This document shows, one piece after another, positions 37,593 to 46,449 of a DNA stretch of 64,000 nucleotides (position 1 is the first letter of the stretch; each line of letters starts with the position of its first letter). The notes beneath the pieces were generated by a model. The model worked only from the letters and a program-made list of their open reading frames with translations. It was not told the origin of the DNA and ran no database searches. The DNA is from Luteimicrobium album. Its GTDB lineage: Bacteria > Actinomycetota > Actinomycetes > Actinomycetales > Cellulomonadaceae. Position numbers and translations under genes: made by a program. The stretch covers positions 1,736,001 to 1,800,000 of the forward strand of contig NZ_BSUK01000001.1 of NCBI RefSeq assembly GCF_030161555.1. The letters run 5' to 3'.

Positions 37593-38440
37593 GTGAGCGA
37601 GCCGACGGACCCCGCGACTGACCCGGACGAGCCCGAGATCCTGCTGCCCGGCGGCGACGTGACGGTCGGGGTGGTGCGGGTCGGGGCGACCGTGCGCCGT
37701 CCGACCAACCCCAACTCGCCGTACGTGCACGCCCTCCTGCGCCACCTCGAGGCCGTCGGGTTCGACGGCGCACCCCGGTTCCTGGGGCTCGACGCGCAGG
37801 GCCGGGAGACGCTGACCTTCGTCGAGGGGAGGTCGCGGGGCGGCCTCGGCCGGACTGGATCGCCGACGAGGACCGGCTCGTGTCGCTCACGCGGCTGGTC
37901 CGCCGGTACGACGACGCGACGGCGTCGTTCGTCCCGCCCGCCGGCGTCCGGGCGGAACGCGGGGTGGCGGAGGAGCCGCCGGACACGCCGCCCGCGCCCG
38001 CCGAGGAGCCCGAGATCGTCGGGCACCTCGACATCACGCCCGAGAACGTGGTGTTCCGCGAGGGTGAGGCTGTCGCGCTCATCGACTTCGACCTCGCTGG
38101 CCCGGCGACGCGCGTCGACGAGCTCGTCAATCTGCTCGTGTGGTGGGCGCCGCTGGTCGACCCCGTCGACCGCGACCCCCTGCTGCGCGACGTCGACGTG
38201 TCGCGCCGGGTGCGGCTCGTGCTCGACGCCTACGACGCGTCGGAGGCCGACCGCGCGAGGATCGTCGACGCCGCCCTGCTGCGGACGGCGCGATCGTGGC
38301 ACCTCATGCGACACCGCGCCGCGACGCTCGGGGGTGGCTGGGCCCGCATGTGGGGCGAGGGCGTCGGGGACGTGATCCTGCGCCGTCGGGCGTGGTTGGA
38401 GGAGAACGGCGACGCGCTGCGCGCGGCGTGCGCCCGCTGA
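37593..38440 (+). CDS. Aminoglycoside phosphotransferase-family kinase-like protein (one frame change)
   Basis: About 283 residues. The catalytic loop GHLDITPENVVF (HxDxxxxN) and the following metal motif ALIDFDLAGP are characteristic of APH/choline kinase-like enzymes. The N-terminal lobe starts GGDVTVGVVRVGATVRRPTNPNSPYVHALLRHLE, as in a group of actinobacterial phosphotransferases of unknown substrate. A -1 change at 37827-37832 (GAGGGGAGG) separates LTFVEG from EVAGRPRPDWIADEDRL. GTG start. Antibiotic resistance should not be inferred from the family name alone. Confidence 0.8.
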
Positions 38441-38459
38441 CGCGCGCCGCGCGCCGGGT

Positions 38460-39169
38460 TCACCAGCCGAGCTCACCGGCGTCCTCCTGGAAGGTGCCGG
38501 TCGGGCCGTCGGGGCCGATGGTCGCGAGGCGCGCCACGACCTCCGCGCTCTCCGCGGCGGGGCGGCCGGGGTGGTTCTCGGCGCCGGCCCCGCCGAGCTC
38601 GGTCGCGGTGATGCCCGGCTCGACGGCGTTGAACTTCACGTCCGGCACCGCGCGGGAGGACTGCACGGTGATCATCGAGACCGCGGCCTTGCTCGACCCG
38701 TAGACGATCGACGGGAACCGCGACGCCGGGCGCGACGGCTCGTGCACCGCCCAGAACGACCCGAGCGCGCTCGACACGTTCACGACCACCGGGTTCGCGG
38801 ACCGTCGCAGCAGCGGCAGCGCGGCCTCGGTGACCCGGACGATCCCCGCGGCGTTCGTGTCGAACACGGCAAGGACGCTCGGGCCGTCGAGCGCCTCGGC
38901 GCCGCCGTCGCCCGTGCGCAGCGCGATGCCGGCGTTGTTGACGAGGACGTCGAGCCCGCCGTCGGCCTCGATCCGCGCGAGGGCGGCGGCGACCGACGCG
39001 TCGTCGGTCACGTCGAGCTGGACGAAGCGGGCGCCGAGCTCGTCGGCGGTGGTGCGGCCGCGGGCCTCGTCCCGCGAGCCGACGTAGACGGTGTGGCCCG
39101 CGGCGAGGAGCAGTCGGGCGGTTTCCTTGCCGAGCCCTTGTTGGCCCCGGTGATGAGTGTTGTCGTCAT
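38460..39169 (-). CDS. Short-chain dehydrogenase/reductase (one frame change)
   Basis: About 236 residues. The Rossmann start TLITGANKGLGKETARLLL (TGxxxGxG), DVLVNNAGIA, and the active-site segment FPSIVYGSSKAAVSM (YxxSK) are clear. The family member is close to carbonyl/quinone-type SDRs. A -1 change near 39138-39142 (AAGGGCTC in coding orientation) separates TGANKG from LGKETARLL. It is divergent from the XRE regulator, which is likely its regulator: the intergenic space is only ~100 bases. Confidence 0.88.
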
Positions 39170-39271
39170 GTCCTCCAGACTGCGCCGGGAGCCGCGCGAC
39201 AGGCAGTCGTCCCGTTGTCGTAGGACTGTCAGGGCCAGGACGGCGGCCCTCGACGCGCGCAGACTGGCTCC

Positions 39272-40117
39272 ATGGAGGCATGGGACTTCGGCACCGCCGT
39301 GCGCCGGTGGCGCGACCGGGCTGCCCCGGAGTCGGTCGGCGTGCCCGAGGGGCGCCGTCGCCGTGCGGCCGGGCTGCGACGCGAGGAGCTCGCCGGCCTG
39401 GCGGGCATCTCGGTCGACTACCTGACCCGGCTCGAGCAGGGGCGTGCGGTCTCTCCGTCGGGCCAGGTCGTGGAGGCGCTCGCGCGGGCGCTGCGGCTGT
39501 CCGACGGCGAACGCGACGTCCTGTTCGAGCTCGCCGGGCTGGTCGCGCCCGGGGCGGGGCTCGTTCCCGGCAGGGTCACGCCGAGCATCCAGCGCCTTCT
39601 CGACCGCCTCGACCACACGCCCGTGATCGTGCAGGACGCAGCGTTCAACTTCGTCACCGCCAACGCCCCCTATGACGCGCTCATGGGCGACACGTCCGCG
39701 TGGCGCGGCAACGAGCGCAACGGCGTCTGGCGCAACCTCGTCGGCCCCGGCACGAGCGCTGTCCACGCGCCTGAGGAGCGGGTCGTCTTCGAGGAGAGCC
39801 TCGTCGCGGGACTCCGGCTGACCGCGAGCCGCTACCCGGCCGACCCCGCACTGCGCAGGCTGATCGGCGAGCTCGAGGCCGCGAGCCCCCGGTTCCGGGA
39901 GCTCTGGGACACCGCCGAGCTCGACGCCGACCCCGACCGCTCACGGCACAAGGTCATCGACCATCCCGCCGTCGGGCTCATCACGCTCGACTGCGACAAC
40001 CTGACCGTGGCGCGCGACGACCTGGTCATCACCGTCTACACCGCCGAGCCCGGGACCGACGACGTCGACCGGCTGGCGCTCGCGATCGTCCTCGGCACCC
40101 AGCGCGTCGCCGGGTGA
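39272..40117 (+). CDS. XRE-family regulator with MmyB-like ligand domain
   Basis: 281 residues. N-terminal helix-turn-helix: GLRREELAGLAGISVDYLTRLEQGRAVSPSGQVVEALARAL (residues ~30-75). The remaining part (LDRLDHTPVIVQDAAFNFVTANAPYDALMG ... HPAVGLITLDCDNLTVARDDLVITVYTAEPGT) is the MmyB-like ligand-binding domain, which in relatives binds fatty acids. Divergent from the SDR gene. Intact. Confidence 0.9.
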   Translation: MEAWDFGTAVRRWRDRAAPESVGVPEGRRRRAAGLRREELAGLAGISVDYLTRLEQGRAVSPSGQVVEALARALRLSDGERDVLFELAGLVAPGAGLVPGRVTPSIQRLLDRLDHTPVIVQDAAFNFVTANAPYDALMGDTSAWRGNERNGVWRNLVGPGTSAVHAPEERVVFEESLVAGLRLTASRYPADPALRRLIGELEAASPRFRELWDTAELDADPDRSRHKVIDHPAVGLITLDCDNLTVARDDLVITVYTAEPGTDDVDRLALAIVLGTQRVAG

Positions 40118-40200
40118 TGCTGCCGACCGGACGTCTAGCGTGTCGACCGCAGTGGGCCGTGGAGTGACTGTCGGACGACACAAGAGGCGGGTACCCCCAG

Positions 40201-40500
40201 GTGAGCGACGAGTACGAGGTCGAGCTGCCCCGACGAGCGCGCCGCCGGTTCGACGAGCTGATCGAGGCCGTTCAGGAATCCGTCTGCCGGGACTTTCGGC
40301 TGGTGCGTTCGCAGGGTGTCGTCTCGTGGGAGCAGCTCGGCCCGGATGCGCTGCGACTGGTGCTCCAGCGGGCACTGGACGAGAGCCGCGAGGCGATCAG
40401 AGTCTCGCGCTTCAAGGATGCGAAGGACTATGTGGCCGTCTCCGACTTCATCGACGACGTGCTCGCGAATCGTCTCATCGAGGCGATTCGCGACTCCTAG
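40201..40500 (+). CDS. Small conserved-looking hypothetical protein
   Basis: 99 residues, acidic N-terminus (SDEYEVELPRRARRRFDELIEAVQESV), predicted mainly helical, with no transmembrane segment and no recognised domain. GTG start with CCCAGGTG context. GC is lower than in its neighbours. The stop TAG overlaps the stop of a minus-strand sigma-factor remnant. Possibly an acquired gene; function unknown. Confidence 0.6.
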   Translation: MSDEYEVELPRRARRRFDELIEAVQESVCRDFRLVRSQGVVSWEQLGPDALRLVLQRALDESREAIRVSRFKDAKDYVAVSDFIDDVLANRLIEAIRDS

Positions 40501-40690
40501 CGCACGTCACCCTGGTGAAGGTCGGCGAGCCGTTCCGCGAGGAAAGCCCGCTCGACGTCGTTGGCCGTGAGGGCGAGGGCCTCGCGGTAGGCGGCCGCGG
40601 CATCGTCGGGGCGTTCGAGCCGGCGCAGCAGGCCGGCGCGGACGGCGGGCAGATGGTCGTAGGGCGTCACGCGCTGCGCCCCGTCGGTCT
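40497..40690 (-). pseudogene. C-terminal remnant of an ECF sigma factor (DUF6596 type)
   Basis: The minus-strand translation VTPYDHLPAVRAGLLRRLER followed by DDAAAAYREALALTANDVER and AFLAERLADL matches the tetratricopeptide-like end of ECF42/DUF6596 sigma factors (pattern Y-hh-x-RA-x-LL-RRL...AYR-AL-LT-N-x-ER-FL). The rest of the sigma factor is absent: upstream sequence on this strand leads into the antisense of the next amidohydrolase gene. It is a truncated leftover. Confidence 0.6.
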
Positions 40691-40823
40691 CCGCGGATGT
40701 CGACGGCGAGGAGCGGGCCGAGCGCGCGGTCGGCGACGTCCCCCGATCGAACGTCGGACCCGAAGGCGTGCCCTTGCACCACCACGTCGGACGGGCACGG
40801 ACCGAATCGACAGCAGGGCGAAG

Positions 40824-42118
40824 ATGGATCTCATGAGCAATCCTCACGAGAGTCGTCCGACCACCCGACCGATCACCACCACTCGCGGCAGCGTCGCGAT
40901 CACCAACGCTTACGTCGTGCCCGTCGCCTCGCCCCCGATCGAGGGCGGGACCGTCCTCGTGACGGACGGCGTGATCGAGGCCGTGGGGACGTCGTCGGAC
41001 GTCACCGTGCCCGACGGCGTCCGCGTGGTCGACGCGGGTGGGCGCTGGGTCCTCCCGGGCTTCGTGGAGTCGCACGGCCACGTCGGCGTCCACGAGGAGG
41101 GCGAGGGCTGGGCCGGGAACGACACCAACGAGATGACCGACCCCAACGGTTCGCACCTGCGTGCGCTCGACGGCATCAACGTCGAGGAGGAGGGCTTCCG
41201 GGACGCGCTCGCGGGCGGTGTCACGACGGTCGTCGTGAAGCCGGGCTCGGGCAACCCGATCGGCGGCCAGACCGTCGCGATCAAGACGTGGGGCGGCCGG
41301 ACCGTCGACGAGCAGATCGTCGCCGACGCCGTGTCCGTGAAGTCGGCGCTCGGCGAGAACCCCAAGCGCGTGTACGGCGACCAGAAGAAGGCGCCCGCGA
41401 CCCGGCTGGGCGTCGCCGCGGTGATCCGCAAGGCGTTCGTCGACGCGCAGAACTACGCCGCGAAGCGCGACGCCGCGGAGCAGAAGGGCGAGCCGTTCGA
41501 CCGCGACCTCGGCAAGGAGACGCTGGTCCGCGTCCTGCAGGGCGAGCTCGCGTGGGACCAGCACACGCACCGTGCCGACGACATCGCGACGGCTCTGCGC
41601 CTCGCCGACGAGTTCGGCTACCGGCTTGTCGTGAACCACGGCACCGAGGGCGCGGAGCTTGCGGACGTGCTCGCGGAGCGCGACGTCCCGGTGATCTTCG
41701 GCCCGATGTTCACGAGCCGGTCCAAGGTCGAGCTCCGGCAGCGGGCCATCGCGAACCTCGGGCGCCTCGCCCGTGCCGGCGTGCGGGTCGCGATCACGAC
41801 CGACCATCCCGTCGTGCCGATCAACTTCCTCGTCCACCAGGCGTCGCTCGCGGTCAAGGAGGGCTCGACCGCGACGTGGCGCTGCAGGCGCTGACCGTGA
41901 ACCCGGCGTCGTTCCTGCGGCTCGACGACCGCGTCGGCGCGCTCACGCCCGGGCTCGACGGCGACGTCGTCGTGTGGTCAGGCGACCCGCTCGACGTGAA
42001 CAGCCGGGCCGAGCAGGTGTTCGTCACCGGCACCGAGGTCTACCGCTGGGACGCGGCCGCGAACGGCGGCCTCGGCGCGGGCGTCGTGACGGAGCGCTCG
42101 GAGCGCTTCACCGACTGA
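40824..42118 (+). CDS. Imidazolonepropionase-like amidohydrolase (one frame change)
   Basis: About 432 residues. VLPGFVESHGHVG (HxH), LAWDQHTHRADDI, LVVNHGTEGAELADVL and VAITTDHPVVPI (His and catalytic Asp) show a complete amidohydrolase metal site of the HutI/prolidase-like group, with the beta-sandwich at both ends (VAITNAYVVPVASPPIEGG; GDVVVWSGDPLDVNSRAEQVFVTG). A -1 change at 41857-41862 (GAGGGCTC) separates SLAVKEG from LDRDVALQALTVNPA. ATG at 40824 or 40833. Substrate unknown. Confidence 0.85.
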
Positions 42119-42144
42119 GCCCTGTCGCCGACGGTGACGCTGTG

Positions 42145-42283
42145 TTCGGCGAGGGGGACGCACGGGGGCCGCTACGCGACGCTCGAGCCCGACCTGTTGT
42201 TCGTCGTCGACGACGGCCCCCGCGATCGACGTGCCCGACGCCGGCCCGCTCACCTACCTGGGCCGCGCCACGCGCCGCTGAGC
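42145..42283 (+). pseudogene. Possible C-terminal gene fragment
   Basis: The translation GGRYATLEPDLLFVVDDG, continued after a one-base shift by PDAGPLTYLGRATRR and a stop, looks like the end of a protein rather than random sequence, but has no start or upstream domain. It lies just behind an amidohydrolase gene. No family recognised. Confidence 0.3.
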
Positions 42284-42301
42284 TCCCGCCACCCCGCCGA
42301 G

Positions 42302-42359
42302 TCAGCGCGAAACCCCCGGGTCAGCGTCATTTCGACGCTGACCCGGGGTTTCGCACTGA
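42302..42359. repeat. Large inverted repeat, family 2 copy 1
   Basis: A 27-base left arm (starting TCAGCGCGAAACCCC) pairs with a right arm ending GGGGTTTCGCACTGA around an ATTTC loop, with inner TCAGCGTC/GACGCTGA. It is preceded by CCGCCGAGTCAGCG, a string also found at the second copy near 45943. It lies between the ends of convergent genes and can also act as a terminator. Confidence 0.7.
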
Positions 42360-42389
42360 TTCGCGTGGCGCTTTCGCTGCCCGACGGCG

Positions 42390-43861
42390 TCAGCGCGCCG
42401 AGCCGACCAGCTCGCCTTCCGCCTCGGTCGCCTCGGCGTCGGTGGCCGGCGCCTCGGGGGTCGTCGCGTCGGCGTCGTCGTCGGTGAACAGGTCCTCGGC
42501 CGTGGCGGCGTCGTACTGCTCGGTGTCGAGGATGCCCTCACGCTTGGCGACGACCACCGGGACGAGCACCTGCCCGGCGACGTTGGTCGCGGTGCGGCCC
42601 ATGTCGAGGATCGGGTCGATCGCGAGGAGCAGGCCGACGCCCGCGAGCGGGAGGCCCAGCGTCGACACGGTGAGCGTCAGCATGACGAGCGCGCCGGTGA
42701 GGCCGGCGGTCGCGGCGGACCCGACCACGGAGACGAACGCGATGAGGATGTAGTCCGTGATCGACAGGTGGATGCCGAAGAGCTGCGCGATGAAGATCGC
42801 GGCGACCGCGGGGTAGATCGAGGCGCAGCCGTCCATCTTGGTGGTCGCGCCGAGCGGCACGGCGAACGACGCGTACTCGCGCGGGACGCCGAGGTTGCGC
42901 TCGGTCACACGCTCGGTGACGGGCAGCGTGCCGATCGAGGACCGCGACACGAACGCGAGCTGGATCGCGGGCCAGGCGCCGCGGAAGTAGCTCGACACCT
43001 TGAGGCCGTTGCTGCGCAGGATCACCGGGTAGACCACGAACAGCACGAGCGCGAGGCCCACGTAGATCGCGATCGCGAAGCGGGCGAGCGGGGACAGCAG
43101 GTCCCAGCCGTACGACGCGACGGCGTTGCCGATGAGGCCGAGGGTGCCGAGGGGCGCGAGGCGGATGATCCACCACAGCACCTTCTGGACGATCGCGAGC
43201 GCGGACCGGCTGAACGTGATGAACGGGTCGGCCTTCTTGCCGGACTTGTAGGCGGCGATCCCGACGACGATCGCGATGACGACGATCTGGAGGACGTTGA
43301 AGCTGACGTTCGTCTCGGCGGAGCCGTCGGTGATCTGCGTCGAGGCGCCGAGGCCGAGGAAGTTGCCCGGGATCAGGCCGGTGAGGAAGTCGATCCACGT
43401 GCCGGTGTGGCTGGGGGCCGAGCCCTGGGAGATGTCGAGCGACGTGTGCTTGCCCGGCTGGAAGATCAGACCCATCCCGATACCGATGGCCACCGCGATC
43501 AGCGACGTGATCGCGAACCACAGGAGCGTCTTCCACGCGAGGCGGGCCGCGTTGGCGACGCCCTTGAGGTTCGCGATGGACACGACGATCGCGAGGAACA
43601 CGAGCGGCGGGACGACGGCCTTGAGGAGGGTCACGAAGTCGGAGCCGATGGTCCCGAGGGTCGTGGTGAGCCAGTTCGGCGTCTCGTGGCCGGCGGGGCC
43701 GACCTCGCCCATCGACCGGGCGACCCAGCCGAGGAGGAGGCCGAGCACGAGGCCCGCGATGATCTGGACGCTGAACGACGGCCAGCGCGGACCGCGCTTG
43801 GGTCGGGGGCGTCGGGAGCCGCGGCGGCGTCGGGCCGGGCGGCGGGGGAGGACGTGGACAC
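42390..43861 (-). CDS. DAACS-family amino acid/dicarboxylate:cation symporter (one frame change)
   Basis: About 490 residues with eight or more membrane segments and re-entrant loops. FSVQIIAGLVLGLLLGW, GSAATAGLTGALVMLTLTVS, DGCASIYPAVAAIFIAQLFG and DPILDMGRTATNVAGQVLVP are GltP/TcyP/DctA signatures. The N-terminal Ser/Ala-rich tail and the Asp/Glu-rich C-terminus are cytoplasmic. A -1 change near 43797-43801 (CCC in coding orientation) separates the first ~21 residues from KRGPRWPSFS. GTG with AAGGA upstream. A Cys-containing leader peptide lies ~210 bases upstream, so cystine (TcyP-like) is a plausible substrate, beside glutamate or dicarboxylates. Confidence 0.87.
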
Positions 43862-44023
43862 AGGGGTTCCTTGTCTGGTGGTGACGGAGTCGTGCTGCTG
43901 GGTGCCGACGCGCGCCGGGACGCTGACGTGGCATGGGGCTCGACCGGCCGCACGACGACCGCGCAGGTGCGCGCGGCGAAGGAGGTGGTGCGGGGGCCGG
44001 GTGAGCGGGAACCGCTCGGTGCG

Positions 44024-44041
44024 GCCGGCAGCGGTGCCGGC
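44024..44041 (-). terminator. Attenuator-like hairpin between leader peptide and DAACS gene
   Basis: GCCGGCA pairs with TGCCGGC around a GCGG loop, and the outer GCGGCC/GGCCG bases extend the stem. Its position 31 bases beyond the leader peptide stop fits a role in attenuation or in masking downstream RNA. Confidence 0.4.
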
Positions 44042-44071
44042 GGCCGTGTGCTCGGAGGGAGCGCTACCTGT

Positions 44072-44143
44072 TCAGCGACACAGCGCGCTGGCGACGTGTC
44101 GGTAGTCGACGTCGCGGCGCGCGGTGAACAGGCGCTCGGGCAC
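44072..44143 (-). CDS. Putative leader peptide upstream of the DAACS symporter
   Basis: A 23-residue frame, VPERLFTARRDVDYRHVASALCR, with AGGAGAT six bases before its GTG start. The pattern LTxRRxVDxxRVxSAxCR is that of actinobacterial putative leader peptides found before sulfur and amino acid uptake genes, with Cys near the stop. It should act in cis, with ribosome progress at the Ala-Leu-Cys-Arg codons sensing cysteine charging. Too short for normal gene finders. The RBS and family-like end make chance unlikely. Confidence 0.65.
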   Translation of the reverse strand: MPERLFTARRDVDYRHVASALCR

Positions 44144-44324
44144 GGGGATCTCCTGGGTGGTGGAGTGGGTACCGGTCGGTACGAAGAGGAACCTTAACAA
44201 CTGGTCCACACCCCGGACAAACGTCTCGTCATAAGAGACGAAACGTTCCGAGGCTAGGCGACACATGTTGCCTAATGTGCGCCGAGCGGCGTACCCTCGA
44301 GGGGAGAGCTCCCCAGGAGGTGTC
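44144..44324. promoter_or_regulatory. Divergent promoter region between DAACS leader and TetR gene
   Basis: An unusually AT-rich patch (44185-44275) contains CTTAACAACTGG and the inverted repeat CGTCTC-GTCATAA-GAGACG (44222-44240), followed by AAACGTTCC. The GTCTCnnnnnnnGAGAC palindrome could be the operator of the adjacent TetR-type regulator. AGGAGG at 44315-44320 is the TetR gene RBS. Confidence 0.5.
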
Positions 44325-45128
44325 GTGGACCGTCGGACCGTCCGCACGCGCGCGCGCTGCGCGCCGCCGTGCTCGAACTCGCCGCGCAGCACGACGTCGG
44401 CGACCTCTCCGTGGTCGAGGTCGCGCGTCGCGCCGGGATCAACCGGGTTACCTTCTACGACCACGCGACCAGCCCCGCGGCGCTGCTCGTCGCGGTCCTC
44501 GCCGAAGAGCTCGACGAGATCTGGACCCGGCTCCTCGACCCCGACGCCGCGTCGGATGCCAGCCGGGGCGCCGCCGCGCCGCCCGACCCGCTCGGGGTCG
44601 TCGACCAGGTCGCGCGCGCGGTCGCCGAGCACGTCGAGCGCCACGCGGCGGTCTACGAGCGTGCGCTCGTCGGCGCCGACGAGCAGGAGCGCTCCGGGTC
44701 GTGGTCGCCCGCGGACGAAGGCCCCGCCACGTCCGGCGCGACCCTCAGCGCGCCCCTGTCCACGCTGCTCGCCGACCACTTCACGCGCACCCTCGAGACG
44801 TTCCTGGCCCGGCACCCGTGGCTGCGTCCCCTGCGGAGCTCCGCCCGACGGCGCCCGGTGTCGCCCCTGGCGAGACCGGCCATCTGGCGCCCGGGCGACC
44901 CGACGGCCAGGCGGTGGACCCTGCCGAGGCGAGCGCCGTCGTCGGCGACGCAGCGGAAGCACGCGAGGTCCGGGCATACGCGCGCTACGTGGCCCTCGGC
45001 TCCATCGGGGCGCTCGAGACGTGGCTCGCGTCGCCCGCCCCGCGTGACCCCGACTTCTTCCCGCGGGTCGCGCGCGCCGTGCTGCCCGCGTGGTGGACCG
45101 CCGCCCCACCGGACCCGGCCACCCCTGA
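44325..45128 (+). CDS. TetR-family transcriptional regulator (two or three frame changes)
   Basis: About 268 residues. The N-terminal helix-turn-helix is LELAAQHDVGDLSVVEVARRAGINRVTFYDHATSPAALLVAVLAEEL. The ligand domain is less conserved and ends with AREVRAYARYVALGSIGALETWLAS. Frame changes of -1 occur near 44350 (within a CGCG repeat) and 44840 (GCGGAGCTCC); a third near 45115 would give a stop at 45128, otherwise the frame overruns into the SDR. GTG with AGGAGG four bases upstream. It sits directly before an SDR gene and after a palindrome, so it likely controls itself and the SDR. Confidence 0.75.
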
Positions 45129-45190
45129 GACCACCCGCCGACCGCGGGATCACACCGGCACCCACGAGGTCTCACGAGAGGAGCCCCACC

Positions 45191-45934
45191 ATGGGCCGTG
45201 TACAGGACAAGGTCGCCATCGTCACCGGAGGGACCGGAGGCATGGGCACCACGCACGCGAAGGCGCTCGTCGCCGAGGGCGCGAAGGTGATGATCGCCGA
45301 CCTCGACCACGCGAAGGGCGCCGCGCTCGCCGCCGAGCTGGGCGACGCCGCACGCTACGTGCACCTCGACGTGACGAGCGAGGACGACTGGGCGGCTGCC
45401 GTCGCGGCGACCGTCGAGGCGTTCGGGACCGTCGACGTGCTCGTCAACAACGCCGGCATCGCGAACGGCGCCGCCATCACCGAGTTCACGCCCGAGATGT
45501 GGCGGAAGATCATCGACATCAACCTCACCGGCACGTTCCTCGGCATCCACGCCGTCGCGGGGATCATGGCGAAGGCCGGGTCGGGGTCGATCATCAACAT
45601 CTCGTCCGTCGAGGGCCTGCGCGGTAGCCCGGGTCTGCACGGCTACGTCGCCTCGAAGTTCGGCGTCCGCGGGCTCACGAAGTCCGTCGCGCTCGACCTC
45701 GGGCCGCGCGGCGTGCGCGTCAACTCGATCCACCCCGGGTTCATCGAGACGCCTATGACCGCGTCCCTCAACCCCGACGACCTCATGATCCCGCTCGGCC
45801 GCGCCGCCAAGCCGGAGGAGGTCTCGCAGCTCGTCGTGTTCCTCGCGTCCGACGAGTCGAGCTACTCGACCGGTGCGGAGTTCGTCGTCGACGGTGGGCT
45901 GGTGGCGGGCGTCCCGTTGCGCGCCCACCACTGA
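45191..45934 (+). CDS. Short-chain dehydrogenase (3-ketosteroid/3-oxoacyl type)
   Basis: 247 residues. KVAIVTGGTGGMGTTHAKALVAEGA (TGxxxGxG), DVLVNNAGIANG, SIINISSVEGLRG and GYVASKFGVRGLTKSVALDL (YxxSK, here YVASK) followed by GVRVNSIHPGFIETPM and the C-terminal YSTGAEFVVDGGLVAGV show a classical SDR, close to 3-alpha/20-beta-hydroxysteroid dehydrogenase-like enzymes. GAGGAGCCCCACC before ATG. Intact. Co-directional with the TetR gene. Confidence 0.9.
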   Translation: MGRVQDKVAIVTGGTGGMGTTHAKALVAEGAKVMIADLDHAKGAALAAELGDAARYVHLDVTSEDDWAAAVAATVEAFGTVDVLVNNAGIANGAAITEFTPEMWRKIIDINLTGTFLGIHAVAGIMAKAGSGSIINISSVEGLRGSPGLHGYVASKFGVRGLTKSVALDLGPRGVRVNSIHPGFIETPMTASLNPDDLMIPLGRAAKPEEVSQLVVFLASDESSYSTGAEFVVDGGLVAGVPLRAHH

Positions 45935-45943
45935 CGGGCCTCC

Positions 45944-46016
45944 CGCCGAGTCAGCGGGTCCCCCTCGAGTCAGTGCCGGATCGGCACCGACCCGCAGGAT
46001 CCCCGCTGACTCGGCG
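45944..46016. repeat. Large inverted repeat, family 2 copy 2
   Basis: CGCCGAGTCAGCG pairs perfectly with CGCTGACTCGGCG over 45 bases; an inner GTGCCGGATCGGCAC hairpin lies at the centre. The start CCGCCGAGTCAGCG is identical to the start of copy 1 near 42294. Between convergent SDR and TraR genes, so it may double as terminator. Confidence 0.7.
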
Positions 46017-46376
46017 TCACCCGCTCCGTCGCTCGGCCTGCGCCTGGCACGTGACGCACAGCCGCGCGGTGGGGCGGAGCTCGAGCCGCGCCGCGCCGAT
46101 CGGCCGCCCGCACCGTTCGCAGACGCCGTAGGTGCCGGCGTCGAGTCGTCCGACGGCGGCGTCGACCTCCTCGATCACGTGCCGGCTGTCCGCGGCGAGC
46201 ACCGCGGCCTGGGCGCGGTCGAACGCGAGGGTCGAGCCCTCGGGGTCGTGCTCGTCGTCGGAGTTCGCCCCACGTCGCGCCTCGGCGATGTCGTCCAGCT
46301 GCGCCTCGAGCGACGCGAGACGCTCGATCGCGTCACGCCGCACCGCGGCCAGCCGTTCACGCGGGCTGTCGGTCAT
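46017..46376 (-). CDS. DksA/TraR-family zinc finger protein
   Basis: 119 residues. A helical N-terminal half (MTDSPRERLAAVRRDAIERLASLEAQLDDI) and a C4 zinc finger, GVCERCGRPIGAARL ... LCVTCQAQ (CxxC-x17-CxxC). Family members bind the RNA polymerase secondary channel; the acidic segment SDDEHDPEG may play the DksA tip role. Intact. Divergent from the ABC exporter. It still uses zinc, unlike the ribosomal paralogues at 53-55 kb. Confidence 0.88.
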   Translation of the reverse strand: MTDSPRERLAAVRRDAIERLASLEAQLDDIAEARRGANSDDEHDPEGSTLAFDRAQAAVLAADSRHVIEEVDAAVGRLDAGTYGVCERCGRPIGAARLELRPTARLCVTCQAQAERRSG

Positions 46377-46449
46377 CCCGCCATCATCCGCGGTGAAGCC
46401 TTGCCTCGCGGGTCGAATCGTTTCGTGTTCTGGTGCCCGCGCCCCGACA

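Noticed and set aside
40201..40500. Toxin-antitoxin module
   Set aside because: The small gene has no partner of suitable size on the same strand and no known toxin or antitoxin motif; the neighbouring minus-strand frame is a sigma factor remnant.
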